Source: Paenibacillus sp.
Lineage (GTDB): Bacteria > Bacillota > Bacilli > Paenibacillales > YIM-B00363
Length of the DNA: 64,000 nucleotides
Direction: 5' to 3'
Assembly (NCBI RefSeq): GCF_035645195.1
Contig: NZ_DASQNA010000018.1
Location: 248,001-312,000, forward strand
Shown piece after piece: positions 42,863-52,766 of this stretch. The position numbers were made by a program, and so were the translations under genes. The notes under the pieces were generated by a model. The model searched no databases, was not told where the DNA came from, and was given only the letters and a program-made list of their open reading frames with translations. Each line of letters starts with the position of its first letter. Position 1 is the first letter of the stretch.

Positions 42863-44137
42863 TCACTGCGGTTGACCGCCGGCGGGAACGCCTTCGCCGA
42901 CGCCGACCGCCAGTTTGTCCAGATGGCGGTTCATTTCCGCATGCATGTCCACAAGCTGCGCGAGCGTTCGCGGCGTAAGCAGCGGATCGTCGGTTTTCGA
43001 CGCGACGTCGTCGAGCGACAGCACTCGGTAACGCGATTTGCCGCCGCTGACATACTTATGGACCCAGGTCGGAATCGCATCCAGTTCCGTGACGGTCGTT
43101 ACCGCGGTGCCGTCCGCTCGGTACGTTTTCCGGAACGTGACCTTGAGGAGGGCGCCGTATTCTTTATACCCGCCGAACTGGTTCGAAATAAAATTGCCCA
43201 ACGAATACATAATGACGCCATCGCGCTCCGCGCCGTCCGGGCCGACGACCCGGTACCGTTCGTACGGTTGAACGACGTGGGGGTGATGTCCGAGCACAAG
43301 GTCGGCGCCCGCTTGGATCGCTAGGCGCGCGATCCGCTTCTGCTCGTCGTTCGGTTCGCGTTGGTACTCGTTCCCGAAGTGGAGCGATACCGTGACGATA
43401 TCCGCGCCGGCCGCTTTAGCTCTTGCAATGTCGGATTCGATTTTGGCGTCGTCGATCAAATTGACGGCGAAAGGCTTGTCCTTCGGAATCGGAATGCCGT
43501 TCGTCCCATATGTGTAGGAGAGGAACGTATTTCGGATCCCGTCGCGGGTAATCGTCGTCAACGTTTGCGACGCCTCCTCCGACTCGGCGGTTCCGACGGG
43601 CGCCACGCCGTGCTCGCGCAGCGTCGTGAGCGTGTGAACGAGCCCGGCGAAGCCTTGGTCGAGCGAGTGGTTGTTGGCGGTCGACACGACGTCGAAGCCG
43701 GCGCCGGCGAGGGCATTCGCCAGGGCGACGGGTGCGTTGAACATCGGGTAACCGCGGAAGCCGCGCTCGTCCCCGGCGATCGGCGTCTCGAGGTTCGCCA
43801 CCGCCCAGTCCGCGCCGGCGAACACGTCGCTGAGCGGCGCGAAGAACCCGGAGAAATCGTACGCGCCGGTTTGCTCGTCGTACGCCCCCGGCAGCTGCGG
43901 CGTGTGCATCATCACGTCGCCGACGGCGACGAGCGTCGCTTCGACGGGCGGCGGCGGCTCAGGCGGCGCGGGCGGCGCGGGCTGTTTGGGCGCAGCTTCG
44001 CTGCGGGCGCCCCCGGTCTCCGACAGAGGGATGCCGTCGCGCCCGGCCTGCTCCTTGGGCTCGGCCGCGCCTTCGCAGCCGGCGAACAAGAGGGAGGCGG
44101 CGAGCAGCGCCGCCCCGAGGCGAAGGACCGGCGCCAT
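42863..44137 (-). CDS. CapA-family lipoprotein (poly-gamma-glutamate synthesis-like metallophosphatase fold)
   Basis: A 424-residue lipoprotein: signal peptide with lipobox LFAGC (C21), a Pro/Ala/Glu linker to about residue 75, then a PGA_cap domain. Metal-site motifs are visible in LVAVGDVMMH, WAVANLETPIAG, STANNHSLDQG, VSLHFGNEY and LGHHPHVVQP. The family includes CapA/PgsA of capsule synthesis, but capB, capC and capD are absent here, so a capsule role is not established. Start chosen at 44137 because translation from there gives an intact lipoprotein signal and GAAGAGG lies upstream. It starts one base after the stop of the upstream methyltransferase gene, so they form an operon. Confidence 0.92.
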   Translation of the reverse strand: MAPVLRLGAALLAASLLFAGCEGAAEPKEQAGRDGIPLSETGGARSEAAPKQPAPPAPPEPPPPVEATLVAVGDVMMHTPQLPGAYDEQTGAYDFSGFFAPLSDVFAGADWAVANLETPIAGDERGFRGYPMFNAPVALANALAGAGFDVVSTANNHSLDQGFAGLVHTLTTLREHGVAPVGTAESEEASQTLTTITRDGIRNTFLSYTYGTNGIPIPKDKPFAVNLIDDAKIESDIARAKAAGADIVTVSLHFGNEYQREPNDEQKRIARLAIQAGADLVLGHHPHVVQPYERYRVVGPDGAERDGVIMYSLGNFISNQFGGYKEYGALLKVTFRKTYRADGTAVTTVTELDAIPTWVHKYVSGGKSRYRVLSLDDVASKTDDPLLTPRTLAQLVDMHAEMNRHLDKLAVGVGEGVPAGGQPQ

Positions 44138-44138
44138 G

Positions 44139-45005
44139 CTACGCCTCTTCCCAGCGGCACAGGATGCCGGCCGGGAGCACCATGTCGCGCGAGGTGATCG
44201 GCAGGCCGATCTCGCCGCTCGTGATGCGGCCGCCATGCTTGCTCGCGATCGTGATGTTGACGATGTTGTTCAGCACCGTCGGCGAAAGGCCCGTCGTATA
44301 CGAGTTGATGAGGAAGAAGAGAGGGTTGTCCGACAAAATCGTCGTACACAGCTCGACGAACGGATACAGGCTCTCCTCCAGTTTCCACACCTCGCCGCCG
44401 GTGCCTCGGCCGTACGACGGCGGATCCATGATGATGCCGTCGTATTTGTTGCCGCGGCGCTGCTCGCGCATGACGAATTTGAACACGTCGTCGGTGATGA
44501 AGCGGACCGGACGTTCCGCCAGACCCGAAAGCTCGAGGTTTTCTTTCGCCCAGAGCACCATGCCCTTGGCCGCGTCGACGTGGCACACTTCGGCCCCGGC
44601 GGCCGCTGCCGCGACCGTCGCGCCGCCCGTGTACGCAAACAAGTTGAGCACTCTGATCGGCCGTCCGGCGGAGCGGATTTTGTCCATCATCCAAGACCAG
44701 TTGGCCGCTTGCTCCGGGAACAGTCCGGTATGCTTAAAATTGGTCGGACGGATATAAAACTTCAAATCCCGGTATCCGATCGTCCACCGTTCGGGCAGCT
44801 TCGTCGTGTATTCCCAATGACCGCCGCCCGTCGAGCTGCGGTGGTACCGGCCTGCGACGGAGCGCCACAGGTCGTTCTCTTCAGTGAGCGGCCATATGAT
44901 TTGCGGATCGGGGCGCCGCAGCACGACGTGTCCCCATCGCTCCAGCCGCTCTCCGCCGCCGGCGTCGATCAATTCGTAGTCTCGCCAGTCTTTTGCAACA
45001 AACAT
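44139..45005 (-). CDS. Class I SAM-dependent methyltransferase (RlmI/RlmK-like)
   Basis: A 288-residue methyltransferase. The SAM-binding motif I is VLNLFAYTGGATVAAAAAGAEV, followed by motif II HVDAAKGMVLWAKENLELSG and the catalytic/substrate motif IIMDPPSYGRG, all typical of the 23S rRNA m5C/m7G methyltransferases related to RlmI and RlmK. The N-terminal PUA domain of RlmI is missing; instead there is a beta-rich segment of about 100 residues. The target is most likely rRNA, by family inference. AAGGAG precedes the ATG. It is the first gene of the pair with the CapA-like lipoprotein. Confidence 0.9.
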   Translation of the reverse strand: MFVAKDWRDYELIDAGGGERLERWGHVVLRRPDPQIIWPLTEENDLWRSVAGRYHRSSTGGGHWEYTTKLPERWTIGYRDLKFYIRPTNFKHTGLFPEQAANWSWMMDKIRSAGRPIRVLNLFAYTGGATVAAAAAGAEVCHVDAAKGMVLWAKENLELSGLAERPVRFITDDVFKFVMREQRRGNKYDGIIMDPPSYGRGTGGEVWKLEESLYPFVELCTTILSDNPLFFLINSYTTGLSPTVLNNIVNITIASKHGGRITSGEIGLPITSRDMVLPAGILCRWEEA

Positions 45006-45078
45006 TTTTGAATTTCTCCTTACCTGTTGAAAGTTTTTGGAAATTCTCTTATCTTGAATGAAAGAAGCTTATCCGTTT

Positions 45079-45107
45079 ATTGTACACAGTTGTTTCTATC
45101 CAATCAA
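45079..45107 (-). promoter_or_regulatory. Candidate promoter of the methyltransferase operon
   Basis: Minus-strand TTGATT (45107-45102), a 17-nt spacer and TACAAT (45084-45079). Confidence 0.6.
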
Positions 45108-45127
45108 AACATTGAAGGGGAAAATCG

Positions 45128-45775
45128 ATGAATACACCCGTTACCCGCGTCCGTCTGCGCCGAAAACCGACGTTACCCGCCGCCCTAGCCGCTGCCGGCT
45201 TGTCCGCGCTGCTGTCGCTGGCGCTCGGCTTCGCGCTGCGAAGCCCCGCGGCGGCCGCGTTCGACGAAGCGCTCGGCGCCGCCGTCCGCGGCTGGCGGTC
45301 CGGGGCGCTCGACGCGGTCGCAACGGCGTTCGACGCGATCGGCTCAACGGTCGGTTTTGCGGCGCTGACGCTTGTCTTCGCCGGCGCGCTGTTCGCGCTG
45401 CGGCGGAGCCGAGACGCGCTGCTGCTGATCGCTGCGACCGTCGTCGCTTGGGTGCTGAACACGGCCGTCAAGAATTGGTTCGACCGCCCGCGGCCGGAGG
45501 CGGACGCGTTGTTTGCGGCGGACGGGTTCAGCTATCCGAGCGGCAATGCGACGATCGCGATGGCGCTGTTCGGCTTCGCGGCCGCCGCGTTCGCTTCGCG
45601 GGCGCGATCGCCCGGCGGGAAAACCGCGGTACGCCTCGTCGCCGCGCTGGCGATTCTGCTTCTCGGGGTTTCGCGGGTTTACGCCGGCGTGCATTATCCG
45701 ACCGACATCGTCGGCGGCTATCTGCTCGGTTTCGCGGTGGCCGTCGGCTTGTCGGCCGCGCGGCGCGAGACGTAA
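45128..45775 (+). CDS. PAP2-family membrane phosphatase with PSGN variant motif
   Basis: A 215-residue membrane protein with about five or six transmembrane helices. The first PAP2 motif is K115-NWFDRPRP (K-x6-RP), the third is S182-R-VYAGVH189-YPTD193. The second motif reads PSGN (137-140) where PSGH is usual, so the histidine proposed as acid catalyst is replaced by asparagine; activity may be altered. Relatives dephosphorylate undecaprenyl pyrophosphate or lipid phosphates at the outer face of the membrane. GAAGGGGAAAATCG precedes the ATG. The glg operon starts 69 nt downstream and could share its transcript. Confidence 0.92.
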   Translation: MNTPVTRVRLRRKPTLPAALAAAGLSALLSLALGFALRSPAAAAFDEALGAAVRGWRSGALDAVATAFDAIGSTVGFAALTLVFAGALFALRRSRDALLLIAATVVAWVLNTAVKNWFDRPRPEADALFAADGFSYPSGNATIAMALFGFAAAAFASRARSPGGKTAVRLVAALAILLLGVSRVYAGVHYPTDIVGGYLLGFAVAVGLSAARRET

Positions 45776-45844
45776 GCGATGCGCGGCCCGTGCCTGCAAA
45801 AGCAAACTACATAACAAAACCGAATACGAACGGGAGGAATTCCG

Positions 45845-47770
45845 ATGAGCGTCTCAGCCCCAAGCGGTCATGATCTGTATTTGTTCCACGAGGGCACGCT
45901 CTACCGCAGCTACCTCTCCATGGGCGCGCATATTGCGACCGACGATTCTGGCTTGGCGGGCGTCCGATTTTCCGTGTGGGCGCCGCGCGCTCGAAGCGTC
46001 AGCGTCGTCGGCGACTTCAACGGCTGGGATCGCGCTGCCCATCCGCTCGCGAAAGTGTCCTCCGGCGTATGGAGCGGTTTCGTCCCCGGGGTCGGGGAAG
46101 GCGCCGTCTACAAGTATGCCGTGGAATCCGCAGACGGGGAATGGAAGATGAAAGCCGACCCATACGCCTTCTTCGCGGAGGTGCGGCCGAAATCGGCGTC
46201 GATCGTGTACGACCTGAACGGCTATCGGTGGAAGGACGGACCGTATCGGAGCCGGAAGGAACGAGAAGACCACTACGAACGCCCGATGAACATTTACGAG
46301 GTGCATCTCGGCACCTGGAAAACGAAGCCGGACGGAAGTCCCCTCACCTACGAGGAGCTCGCCGTCGAGCTCGTCGATTACGCGGCTGACATGGGCTACA
46401 CCCACATCGAGCTGCTGCCGGTCGCCGAGCATCCGTACGACCGTTCCTGGGGGTATCAAGCGACGGGATTTTTCGCGGCGACAAGCCGGTTCGGGACGCC
46501 GAAGCAGTTCATGGCGTTCGTCGACCGGTGCCATCAGCGGGGTCTCGGCGTCATTCTCGACTGGGTGCCCGGTCATTTCGGCAAAGACGACCACGGCTTG
46601 CGACGGTTCGACGGCACCCCGACTTTCGAGCCGGAGGACGAACGGCTCGCCGAAAAGCTGGAATGGGGCACGCTCGCCTTCGATTTCGGCAAACCGGAAG
46701 TGCGAAGCTTCCTAATCTCGAATGCTTTGTTTTGGATGGATTACTTTCATATCGACGGCCTCCGCGTCGACGCCGTCGCCAGCATGCTGTTCCTCAATTT
46801 CGGCAAACCGGAGGACCGGCGCGTCTACAATCGCTACGGCGGTCAAGAAAATTTGGAAGCGATCGATTTCATTAAAGAATTGAACACGGTCGTTTTCCGG
46901 CATTATCCGAATGCGCTTATGATGGCCGAAGACTCTACAGCATGGCCCCTAGTCACCGCGCCCGTCCACGACGGCGGCCTCGGCTTTAATTACAAATGGA
47001 ATATGGGTTGGATGAACGACATGTTGAAATACATGGAGGAAGACCCGATCCATCGCAAATACCACCACGATCGCATCACGTTCTCCTTCTTCTATGCATT
47101 TTCAGAAAATTACGTACTTCCTTTCTCGCACGACGAGGTCGTGCACGGCAAGAAATCGCTCTTAAACAAAATGCCCGGCGACTATTGGCAAAAGTTCGCG
47201 AACCTGCGCCTGCTGCTCGCCTACATGATCGCCCATCCAGGCAAAAAGCTGCTATTCATGGGCTGCGAGCTGGGCATGTTCTCCGAATGGAAAGATCTCG
47301 AGCAGGTCGATTGGCATTTGCTCGACTATCCGATGCACGCGGCGACGCACGGCTTCGTGCGCGCGTTGAACGCCTTCTACAAAAAGCATCCTGCGCTCTG
47401 GGAGCGCGATCGCAGCATGGAAGGGTTCGAATGGATTTCGCCGCACGACAGCGATCAAAGCGTCGTATCGTTCCTCCGGCGGGGGAAAGACCCGGAGGAA
47501 GAGCTCATCTGCGTATGCAACTTTACCCCAGTCGTCCGGCACGACTACCGGATCGGCGTGCCGGGGCCCGGAACGTACCGGGAGCTGTTCAACACTGACG
47601 ACGAAGCGTTCGGCGGCTCCGGCGTAGCGGCCGGCGGCCGATGCAAGGCCGAGCCCAAGCCGTGGCACGGTCGGGAGCACAGCGTCAGCCTTACGCTGCC
47701 GCCGCTCGGCGCCGTCGTGCTGAAACGATCTCGATCCGATTCGACAACTCGAAAGGAGCAACGCCCATGA
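45845..47770 (+). CDS. glgB: 1,4-alpha-glucan branching enzyme
   Basis: A 641-residue GH13 enzyme that introduces alpha-1,6 branches into glycogen. A CBM48-type N-terminal domain ([23 protein letters not shown]) precedes the catalytic barrel. D309 ([10 protein letters not shown]) is the nucleophile and E362 ([10 protein letters not shown]) the acid/base; [13 protein letters not shown] carries the third acidic residue. Length matches Gram-positive GlgB. GGGAGGAATTCCG precedes the ATG. Its stop overlaps the glgC start by four bases, opening the tightly coupled glgBCDA operon. Confidence 0.97.
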   Translation: MSVSAPSGHDLYLFHEGTLYRSYLSMGAHIATDDSGLAGVRFSVWAPRARSVSVVGDFNGWDRAAHPLAKVSSGVWSGFVPGVGEGAVYKYAVESADGEWKMKADPYAFFAEVRPKSASIVYDLNGYRWKDGPYRSRKEREDHYERPMNIYEVHLGTWKTKPDGSPLTYEELAVELVDYAADMGYTHIELLPVAEHPYDRSWGYQATGFFAATSRFGTPKQFMAFVDRCHQRGLGVILDWVPGHFGKDDHGLRRFDGTPTFEPEDERLAEKLEWGTLAFDFGKPEVRSFLISNALFWMDYFHIDGLRVDAVASMLFLNFGKPEDRRVYNRYGGQENLEAIDFIKELNTVVFRHYPNALMMAEDSTAWPLVTAPVHDGGLGFNYKWNMGWMNDMLKYMEEDPIHRKYHHDRITFSFFYAFSENYVLPFSHDEVVHGKKSLLNKMPGDYWQKFANLRLLLAYMIAHPGKKLLFMGCELGMFSEWKDLEQVDWHLLDYPMHAATHGFVRALNAFYKKHPALWERDRSMEGFEWISPHDSDQSVVSFLRRGKDPEEELICVCNFTPVVRHDYRIGVPGPGTYRELFNTDDEAFGGSGVAAGGRCKAEPKPWHGREHSVSLTLPPLGAVVLKRSRSDSTTRKEQRP

Positions 47771-48921
47771 GACGCAAAGAATGCGTAGCCATGCTGCTTG
47801 CGGGAGGAGAGGGCCGCCGTCTCGGCGCCCTGACGAAGCATCTCGCGAAGCCTGCGGTTCATTTTGGAGGAAAGTACCGAATCATCGATTTTACGCTGTC
47901 GAACTGTACGAATTCAGGCATCGACACCGTCGGCGTGCTGACGCAATATCAGCCGCTCGTGTTGAATTCGTATATCGGCATCGGTTCGTCGTGGGACCTC
48001 GACCGGAAGAACGGCGGCGTCACGGTGCTGCCTCCGTTCATGGAGCAGAAAGGCGGCAATTGGTACAGCGGCACGGCGAACGCCATTTACCGCAACATCG
48101 GCTTCATTGAACAATACGATCCGGAGTACGTGCTCGTCATCTCCGGGGATCACATTTACAAAATGAACTACGACTCGATGCTTTCGTTCCATAAGGCGCA
48201 GCAGTCGGAAGCGACGATCGCCGTCATCGAAGTCAAGTGGGAAGAGGCGAGCCGCTTCGGCATTATGAGCGTAGACGACGAGCACCGGGTGACGGAGTTC
48301 GCCGAGAAGCCGAAGGAGCCGCAAAGCAATCTCGCGTCCATGGGCATTTACATTTTTAATTGGAGCGTCTTGAAATCGTATCTCATCAAGGACGAAGCGA
48401 ATCCGGATTCGTCGAACGATTTCGGCAAGGACATTATTCCGCGTATGCTGGACGAAGGCGTCCGCGTCCACGCGTATCCGTTCGAAGGGTATTGGAAGGA
48501 CGTCGGCACGATCCAGAGTTTGTGGGAATCGAACATGGACTTGCTCGAGGAAGAGACGCAGCTCAATTTGTTCGACCGCAATTGGCGTATCTATTCGTTA
48601 AGTCCGTACCAGCCGCCGCAGTACATCGCGCCGAGCGCGAAGGTGTCGCGCTCGCTGCTGAACGAGGGCTGCTCCGTGTATGGCGAAGTCGATCGGTCCG
48701 TTCTGTTTTACGGCGTCACCGTGGAGAAAGGGGCCGTCGTCCGCGATTCGGTCGTCATGCCGAACGCCGTCGTCGGCGAAGGGGCTCGCGTGTACCGCGC
48801 GATCATCGGCGAAGGGACGATCATCGAGCCCGGCGCCGTCGTCGGCGACCCGAACTCGCCCCCGTCGGAAATTACGCTCATCGGCAACAACGAAACGGTG
48901 CGCAAGGAGGTAAACGCATGA
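47767..48921 (+). CDS. glgC: Glucose-1-phosphate adenylyltransferase, catalytic subunit
   Basis: A 384-residue enzyme that makes ADP-glucose for glycogen synthesis. The N-terminal pyrophosphorylase motif is [22 protein letters not shown], the substrate segments are [11 protein letters not shown] and GTANAIYRN, and FAEKPKEP lies in the sugar-phosphate site. The C-terminal third is a left-handed beta-helix ([23 protein letters not shown]). In Firmicutes it acts with GlgD, encoded next. ATG at 47767 follows AAGGAG and overlaps glgB; it overlaps glgD by four bases too. Confidence 0.97.
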   Translation: MRRKECVAMLLAGGEGRRLGALTKHLAKPAVHFGGKYRIIDFTLSNCTNSGIDTVGVLTQYQPLVLNSYIGIGSSWDLDRKNGGVTVLPPFMEQKGGNWYSGTANAIYRNIGFIEQYDPEYVLVISGDHIYKMNYDSMLSFHKAQQSEATIAVIEVKWEEASRFGIMSVDDEHRVTEFAEKPKEPQSNLASMGIYIFNWSVLKSYLIKDEANPDSSNDFGKDIIPRMLDEGVRVHAYPFEGYWKDVGTIQSLWESNMDLLEEETQLNLFDRNWRIYSLSPYQPPQYIAPSAKVSRSLLNEGCSVYGEVDRSVLFYGVTVEKGAVVRDSVVMPNAVVGEGARVYRAIIGEGTIIEPGAVVGDPNSPPSEITLIGNNETVRKEVNA

Positions 48922-50027
48922 AACGGATTATGGGCGTCATCAATTTGATCAACGAACCAGACGGGCTGGAAGAGCTTACGCTGCACCGCTGTCTCGCATC
49001 CGTGCCGTTCGGCGGCCGCTATCGCCTCGTCGATTTTCCGCTGTCGAACATGGTCAACTCCGGCATCGAGGAAGTCGCCGTGTTCACGCATCATAAATAC
49101 CGCTCGCTCATGGACCATCTCGGCTCCGGCAAAGAATGGGATCTCGACCGCAAGCGCGGCGGCCTGTTCGTCCTGCCGTCGGTGCTGGACATACCGAGCG
49201 GCATTCCGAGGGGCGATCTGTTCCAATTTTTCACCCACCGGGATTATTTCGCCCGCGGGCGGCAAGATTACGTGCTGGTGTCGCGCAGTCACGTCGTCTG
49301 CAACATCGACTATCGGGGCGTGCTGGAGCAGCATCTCGAGACGGGCGCGGACATCACCTGCGTTTACTACGAGTCGGATGAATTGGACGACGCGATTTAC
49401 CGCAAGCTCGCGTTCGGACCGGACGGCCGCGTGACGGCGATGCAGGACCGCACCGGACGGCTCGACAGCCGGAACGTATCGATGGAGATGTATTTGATGA
49501 GCAAGAGCCTCCTGCTCGACATCGTCGAGACGTGCCTCGCGCAGGGCGACGATCATCTCGTGCGGGACGGCATCATGAAAAATATATCGCGTTTGAAAAT
49601 GTACGGCTACAAACACGAAGGGTATACGGGCACCGTTAATACGATTCAAAGCTATTATCGGCACAGCATGCAGCTGCTGCGGCCGGAGACGCTGCGCGAG
49701 CTGTTTTTCCAGCAGGCCCCGATCTACACGAAGGTCAAAGACGAGCCGCCGACGAAGTATACGGAGAGCGCCTTCGTTCATAACGCGCTCGTCGCGAACG
49801 GCTGCGTCGTCGAAGGCCGGGTCGAGAACAGCATTTTGTCGCGCGGCGTCAAGGTGCACCGCGGCGCGCAGGTGCGTAACTGCATCCTGCTTCAAAACTG
49901 CGAAATCGGCGAAAACGTCGTGATCGAAAACGCGATTCTCGACAAAGACGTGACGATCGATCAGGGCCGGGTGTTAAGCGGGGCGCTGACGGCGCCGTTC
50001 ATCGCGGCGAAGAAGAAGGTGATCTGA
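48918..50027 (+). CDS. glgD: Glucose-1-phosphate adenylyltransferase, GlgD subunit
   Basis: A 369-residue GlgC paralogue. It keeps the fold ([18 protein letters not shown]-terminal beta-helix [17 protein letters not shown]) but the N-terminal loop reads [17 protein letters not shown], lacking the GGxGxRLxxLT nucleotide-binding motif of GlgC. This is the hallmark of the Gram-positive GlgD subunit, which is poorly active alone and raises GlgC activity in the hetero-oligomer. AGGAGG precedes the ATG. It sits between glgC and glgA with overlapping or near-overlapping ends. Confidence 0.96.
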   Translation: MKRIMGVINLINEPDGLEELTLHRCLASVPFGGRYRLVDFPLSNMVNSGIEEVAVFTHHKYRSLMDHLGSGKEWDLDRKRGGLFVLPSVLDIPSGIPRGDLFQFFTHRDYFARGRQDYVLVSRSHVVCNIDYRGVLEQHLETGADITCVYYESDELDDAIYRKLAFGPDGRVTAMQDRTGRLDSRNVSMEMYLMSKSLLLDIVETCLAQGDDHLVRDGIMKNISRLKMYGYKHEGYTGTVNTIQSYYRHSMQLLRPETLRELFFQQAPIYTKVKDEPPTKYTESAFVHNALVANGCVVEGRVENSILSRGVKVHRGAQVRNCILLQNCEIGENVVIENAILDKDVTIDQGRVLSGALTAPFIAAKKKVI

Positions 50028-50029
50028 AC

Positions 50030-51457
50030 GTGAACGTGTTGATGATCGCCGCCGAGGCGGTCCCGTTCGTCAAAACCGGCGGCCTCGCGGACGTCGCCGG
50101 CTCGCTGCCGAAGGCGCTGAACGCCGCCGGGGCGGATGTGCGCGTCCTGCTGCCGAAGTACGGGGACATTCCCGCCGCATGGCGGGAGAAGATGCAGCCG
50201 CTTGTCTCGTTTACGGTGCAGGTCGGCTGGCGCCGCCAATACGCCGGCGTCGAAACGCTCGAGCACGACGGCGTGACGTATTATTTTATCGACAACGAGT
50301 TTTATTTCAATCGTCCGGGTTTGTACGGCTACGGGGACGACGCGGAGCGCTTCGCGTTCTTCTGTCAAGCGGCGCTCGAGGCGCTGCCTCGGCTCGGTTG
50401 GCGGCCGGACGTGCTGCACGCCCACGATTGGCATGCGGCGCTCGTGCCTGTGTTTTTGCGGGCGCATTACGGCTTAAGCGAATTTCACCGATCGCTGCGA
50501 ACGGTGTTTACGATTCATAATTTGAAATATCAAGGCGTGTTCGGCTACGGCGTCATGCAGGACTTGCTTAACTTGGGCGACGAGCATTTCCACGCGAACG
50601 CGCTGGAATATTACGGTTCCGTCAATTATCTGAAAGGCGCGCTCAACTACAGCGACGCGCTGACGACGGTCAGCCCGACGTACGCGAACGAAATTCAGAC
50701 GCCGTATTACGGCGAAGGGCTCGACGGCACGCTTCGGTATCGGCGGGAAGCGCTGCGCGGCATTTTGAACGGCCTCGATTACGATGCGTTCGACCCGTCC
50801 CGGGATCCGCATCTCGTCGAGCCGTATGCGCCGCCGGCGGCGGCGAAGCTGCGCAACAAGCTGGCGCTGCAGGAAGAGCTGGGGCTGCCGGTATCCGAAG
50901 ACACGCCGGTCGTCTCGCTCGTCACGAGGCTCGTCGAGCAGAAGGGGCTCGATCTGATCGCCCACGTGCTTGAGGAGCTGCTTCGTGAAGATTTGCAGCT
51001 CGTCGTGCTGGGGGCGGGCGAAGCGCGCTACGAGAAGCTTCTCCGCGACGCCGCGTACCACCATCCGGCGCGGATGTCGACCAATTTGAAGTTCGACGAA
51101 GGGCTTGCACGGCGCATTTACGCCGGATCGGATTTGTTCTTGATGCCGTCGCAATTCGAGCCGTGCGGCATCGGTCAGATGATCGCCATCCGTTACGGCA
51201 CGGCGCCGATCGTCCGGGAGACGGGCGGGCTCGTCGACACGGTGCGGCCTTACAACCAGTATACGGGCGAGGGACACGGCTTCTCGTTCACGCATTACAA
51301 CGCGCACGAAATGCTGGACACGGTCCGGTTCGCGTTGTCGATGTATCGGGACGAAGCGCATTGGAGCCGCATCGCGGACAATATGGCGCAGCAGGACTTC
51401 AGCTGGGGCGCTTCCGCCCGCGAGTACTTGCAGTTATACGAATCGTTGGTTCGCTGA
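50030..51457 (+). CDS. glgA: Glycogen synthase (ADP-glucose-dependent, GT5)
   Basis: A 475-residue GT-B glycosyltransferase that elongates glycogen from ADP-glucose. KTGGLADVAGSLPKAL at residues 14-29 is the ADP-glucose-binding motif, VLHAHDWHAAL and FTIHNLKYQG follow, and the acceptor/donor motif near the C-terminus is MPSQFEPCGIGQMIAIRYGT then VRETGGLVDTV. It begins with GTG at 50030, two bases after the glgD stop. No glgP or glgX lies in the window; a gene for glycogen breakdown must be elsewhere. Confidence 0.97.
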   Translation: MNVLMIAAEAVPFVKTGGLADVAGSLPKALNAAGADVRVLLPKYGDIPAAWREKMQPLVSFTVQVGWRRQYAGVETLEHDGVTYYFIDNEFYFNRPGLYGYGDDAERFAFFCQAALEALPRLGWRPDVLHAHDWHAALVPVFLRAHYGLSEFHRSLRTVFTIHNLKYQGVFGYGVMQDLLNLGDEHFHANALEYYGSVNYLKGALNYSDALTTVSPTYANEIQTPYYGEGLDGTLRYRREALRGILNGLDYDAFDPSRDPHLVEPYAPPAAAKLRNKLALQEELGLPVSEDTPVVSLVTRLVEQKGLDLIAHVLEELLREDLQLVVLGAGEARYEKLLRDAAYHHPARMSTNLKFDEGLARRIYAGSDLFLMPSQFEPCGIGQMIAIRYGTAPIVRETGGLVDTVRPYNQYTGEGHGFSFTHYNAHEMLDTVRFALSMYRDEAHWSRIADNMAQQDFSWGASAREYLQLYESLVR

Positions 51458-51481
51458 CGAGGCAGAGAGAGGTTCTAGCCC

Positions 51482-52660
51482 ATGGTTATCATTCGCAATT
51501 TACAGCCGGAAGAGTTCGACGCGGCGATGACGCTCGGCGAATTCGCGTTCCAAGTCCGCATTCCGGAGCCGGAGCGGACGGCGCGCATCGGCATGATGAA
51601 GCCTCATCAACAGTGGGGCGCCTTCGTCGACGGAGAGCTGGCAGCGAAGTATACGCTGTTGGATTTGGACACGTGGATCCACGGGGTCAAATACGCGATG
51701 GGCGGCATTGCCGGCGTCGCGACGTGGCCGGATTATCGCCGGCAAGGGCTTGTTTCGCGGCTGCTGGCGCATTCGCTCGCAACGATGCGCGCGAACGGGC
51801 AGACGGTGTCGTTCTTGCATCCGTTCTCGTTCCCGTTCTACCGGAAATACGGGTGGGAGCTGTACGCCGAATACAAAGCATACGACATTCCGATGGCGCT
51901 CTTGCCTGCGGCGCCGCCTGAGACGGCTCGCATGCGTCGCGCGCCGATCGACTGGGCGGCGCTGCATCCGATGTACGAAGCGTTCGCTCGGCGGTATTCG
52001 GGTACGCTCGTTCGTACGGAGGAATGGTGGAACAACCGGATTTTTTTCAATAAAAAGCTTACTGCGGCGGTGTACGAAAACGAGGCGGGCGAAAAGCGCG
52101 GGTACGTGTTGTACGAAGCGCTCGATCGAAAGCTGACGGTGCACGAGCTCGTCGCGCTCGACGACGCGGCGCGGCGCGCGCTGTGGGGCTATCTGCGCAA
52201 TCATGATTCGATGGCGGATCAGGTGAAGTGGCACGCGCCGGCGGACGACGCGCTGCACTACCTGCTTCCCGATCCGCGGGTGAAGCAGGAGCTCGTGCCG
52301 TATTTCATGGCACGGGTGGTGGACGCGGCGGCGTTCGTCGCCGCGTACCCGTTCGCCGCGGGGGCGGGCGCGGCGGTGACGCTGCGCGTGCGGGACCCGC
52401 ACGCGGCTTGGAACGACGGCGCGTTCGCGCTCGCCGTCGACGATGCCGGGCGCGGCACGCTCGCGCCCGCGGCGGCTGGCGCCGACGCGGACGGCGGCGC
52501 GCTCTCGTGCAGCATCGGGACGTTGACCGCGATGCTGCTCGGGTACCGGCGCCCGGCCTTCCTGCATGCCGCCGGCATGCTGGAGGGGCCGGAAGGCGCC
52601 GCGGCGCAGCTTGAGCGCGTGCTGCCCGCGCGCCCGACGCACCTCGCCGATTTCTTCTGA
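51482..52660 (+). CDS. GNAT acetyltransferase of the Eis type
   Basis: A 392-residue protein with an N-terminal GNAT domain and a C-terminal sterol-carrier-like lobe, the architecture of the Eis family. The acetyl-CoA loop is GIAGVATWPDYRRQGLVSRLL near residues 72-92 (R-R-Q-G-L), followed by VSFLHPFSFPFYRKYGWEL. The final ten residues (PARPTHLADFF) match the family's conserved C-terminus that supplies the catalytic carboxylate. Eis enzymes acetylate amines including aminoglycosides; the natural substrate here is unknown. It starts 24 nt after glgA and may be its last co-transcribed gene, though function gives no link. Confidence 0.92.
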   Translation: MVIIRNLQPEEFDAAMTLGEFAFQVRIPEPERTARIGMMKPHQQWGAFVDGELAAKYTLLDLDTWIHGVKYAMGGIAGVATWPDYRRQGLVSRLLAHSLATMRANGQTVSFLHPFSFPFYRKYGWELYAEYKAYDIPMALLPAAPPETARMRRAPIDWAALHPMYEAFARRYSGTLVRTEEWWNNRIFFNKKLTAAVYENEAGEKRGYVLYEALDRKLTVHELVALDDAARRALWGYLRNHDSMADQVKWHAPADDALHYLLPDPRVKQELVPYFMARVVDAAAFVAAYPFAAGAGAAVTLRVRDPHAAWNDGAFALAVDDAGRGTLAPAAAGADADGGALSCSIGTLTAMLLGYRRPAFLHAAGMLEGPEGAAAQLERVLPARPTHLADFF

Positions 52661-52677
52661 ATCGAGACTTTAAGGGA

Positions 52678-52710
52678 GACAGCCCACGGACAGGGCTGTC
52701 TTCTTTTTTT
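52678..52710 (+). terminator. Intrinsic terminator after the acetyltransferase gene
   Basis: GACAGCCC pairs with GGGCTGTC around ACGGACA, followed by TTCTTTTTTT. Confidence 0.93.
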
Positions 52711-52711
52711 C

Positions 52712-52739
52712 TTCAAATCGGCGAAAATCGTGATATGAT
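52712..52739 (+). promoter_or_regulatory. Candidate promoter of the SufR-like gene
   Basis: TTCAAA (52712-52717), a 16-nt spacer and TATGAT (52734-52739). Confidence 0.5.
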
Positions 52740-52766
52740 AGGGGGAAAGGCGGTGGACGAACGACG

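Noticed and set aside
44138-44236. An N-terminal extension of the CapA-like protein
   Set aside because: It would overlap the methyltransferase gene by about 100 bases and destroy the lipoprotein signal peptide that starts at 44137.
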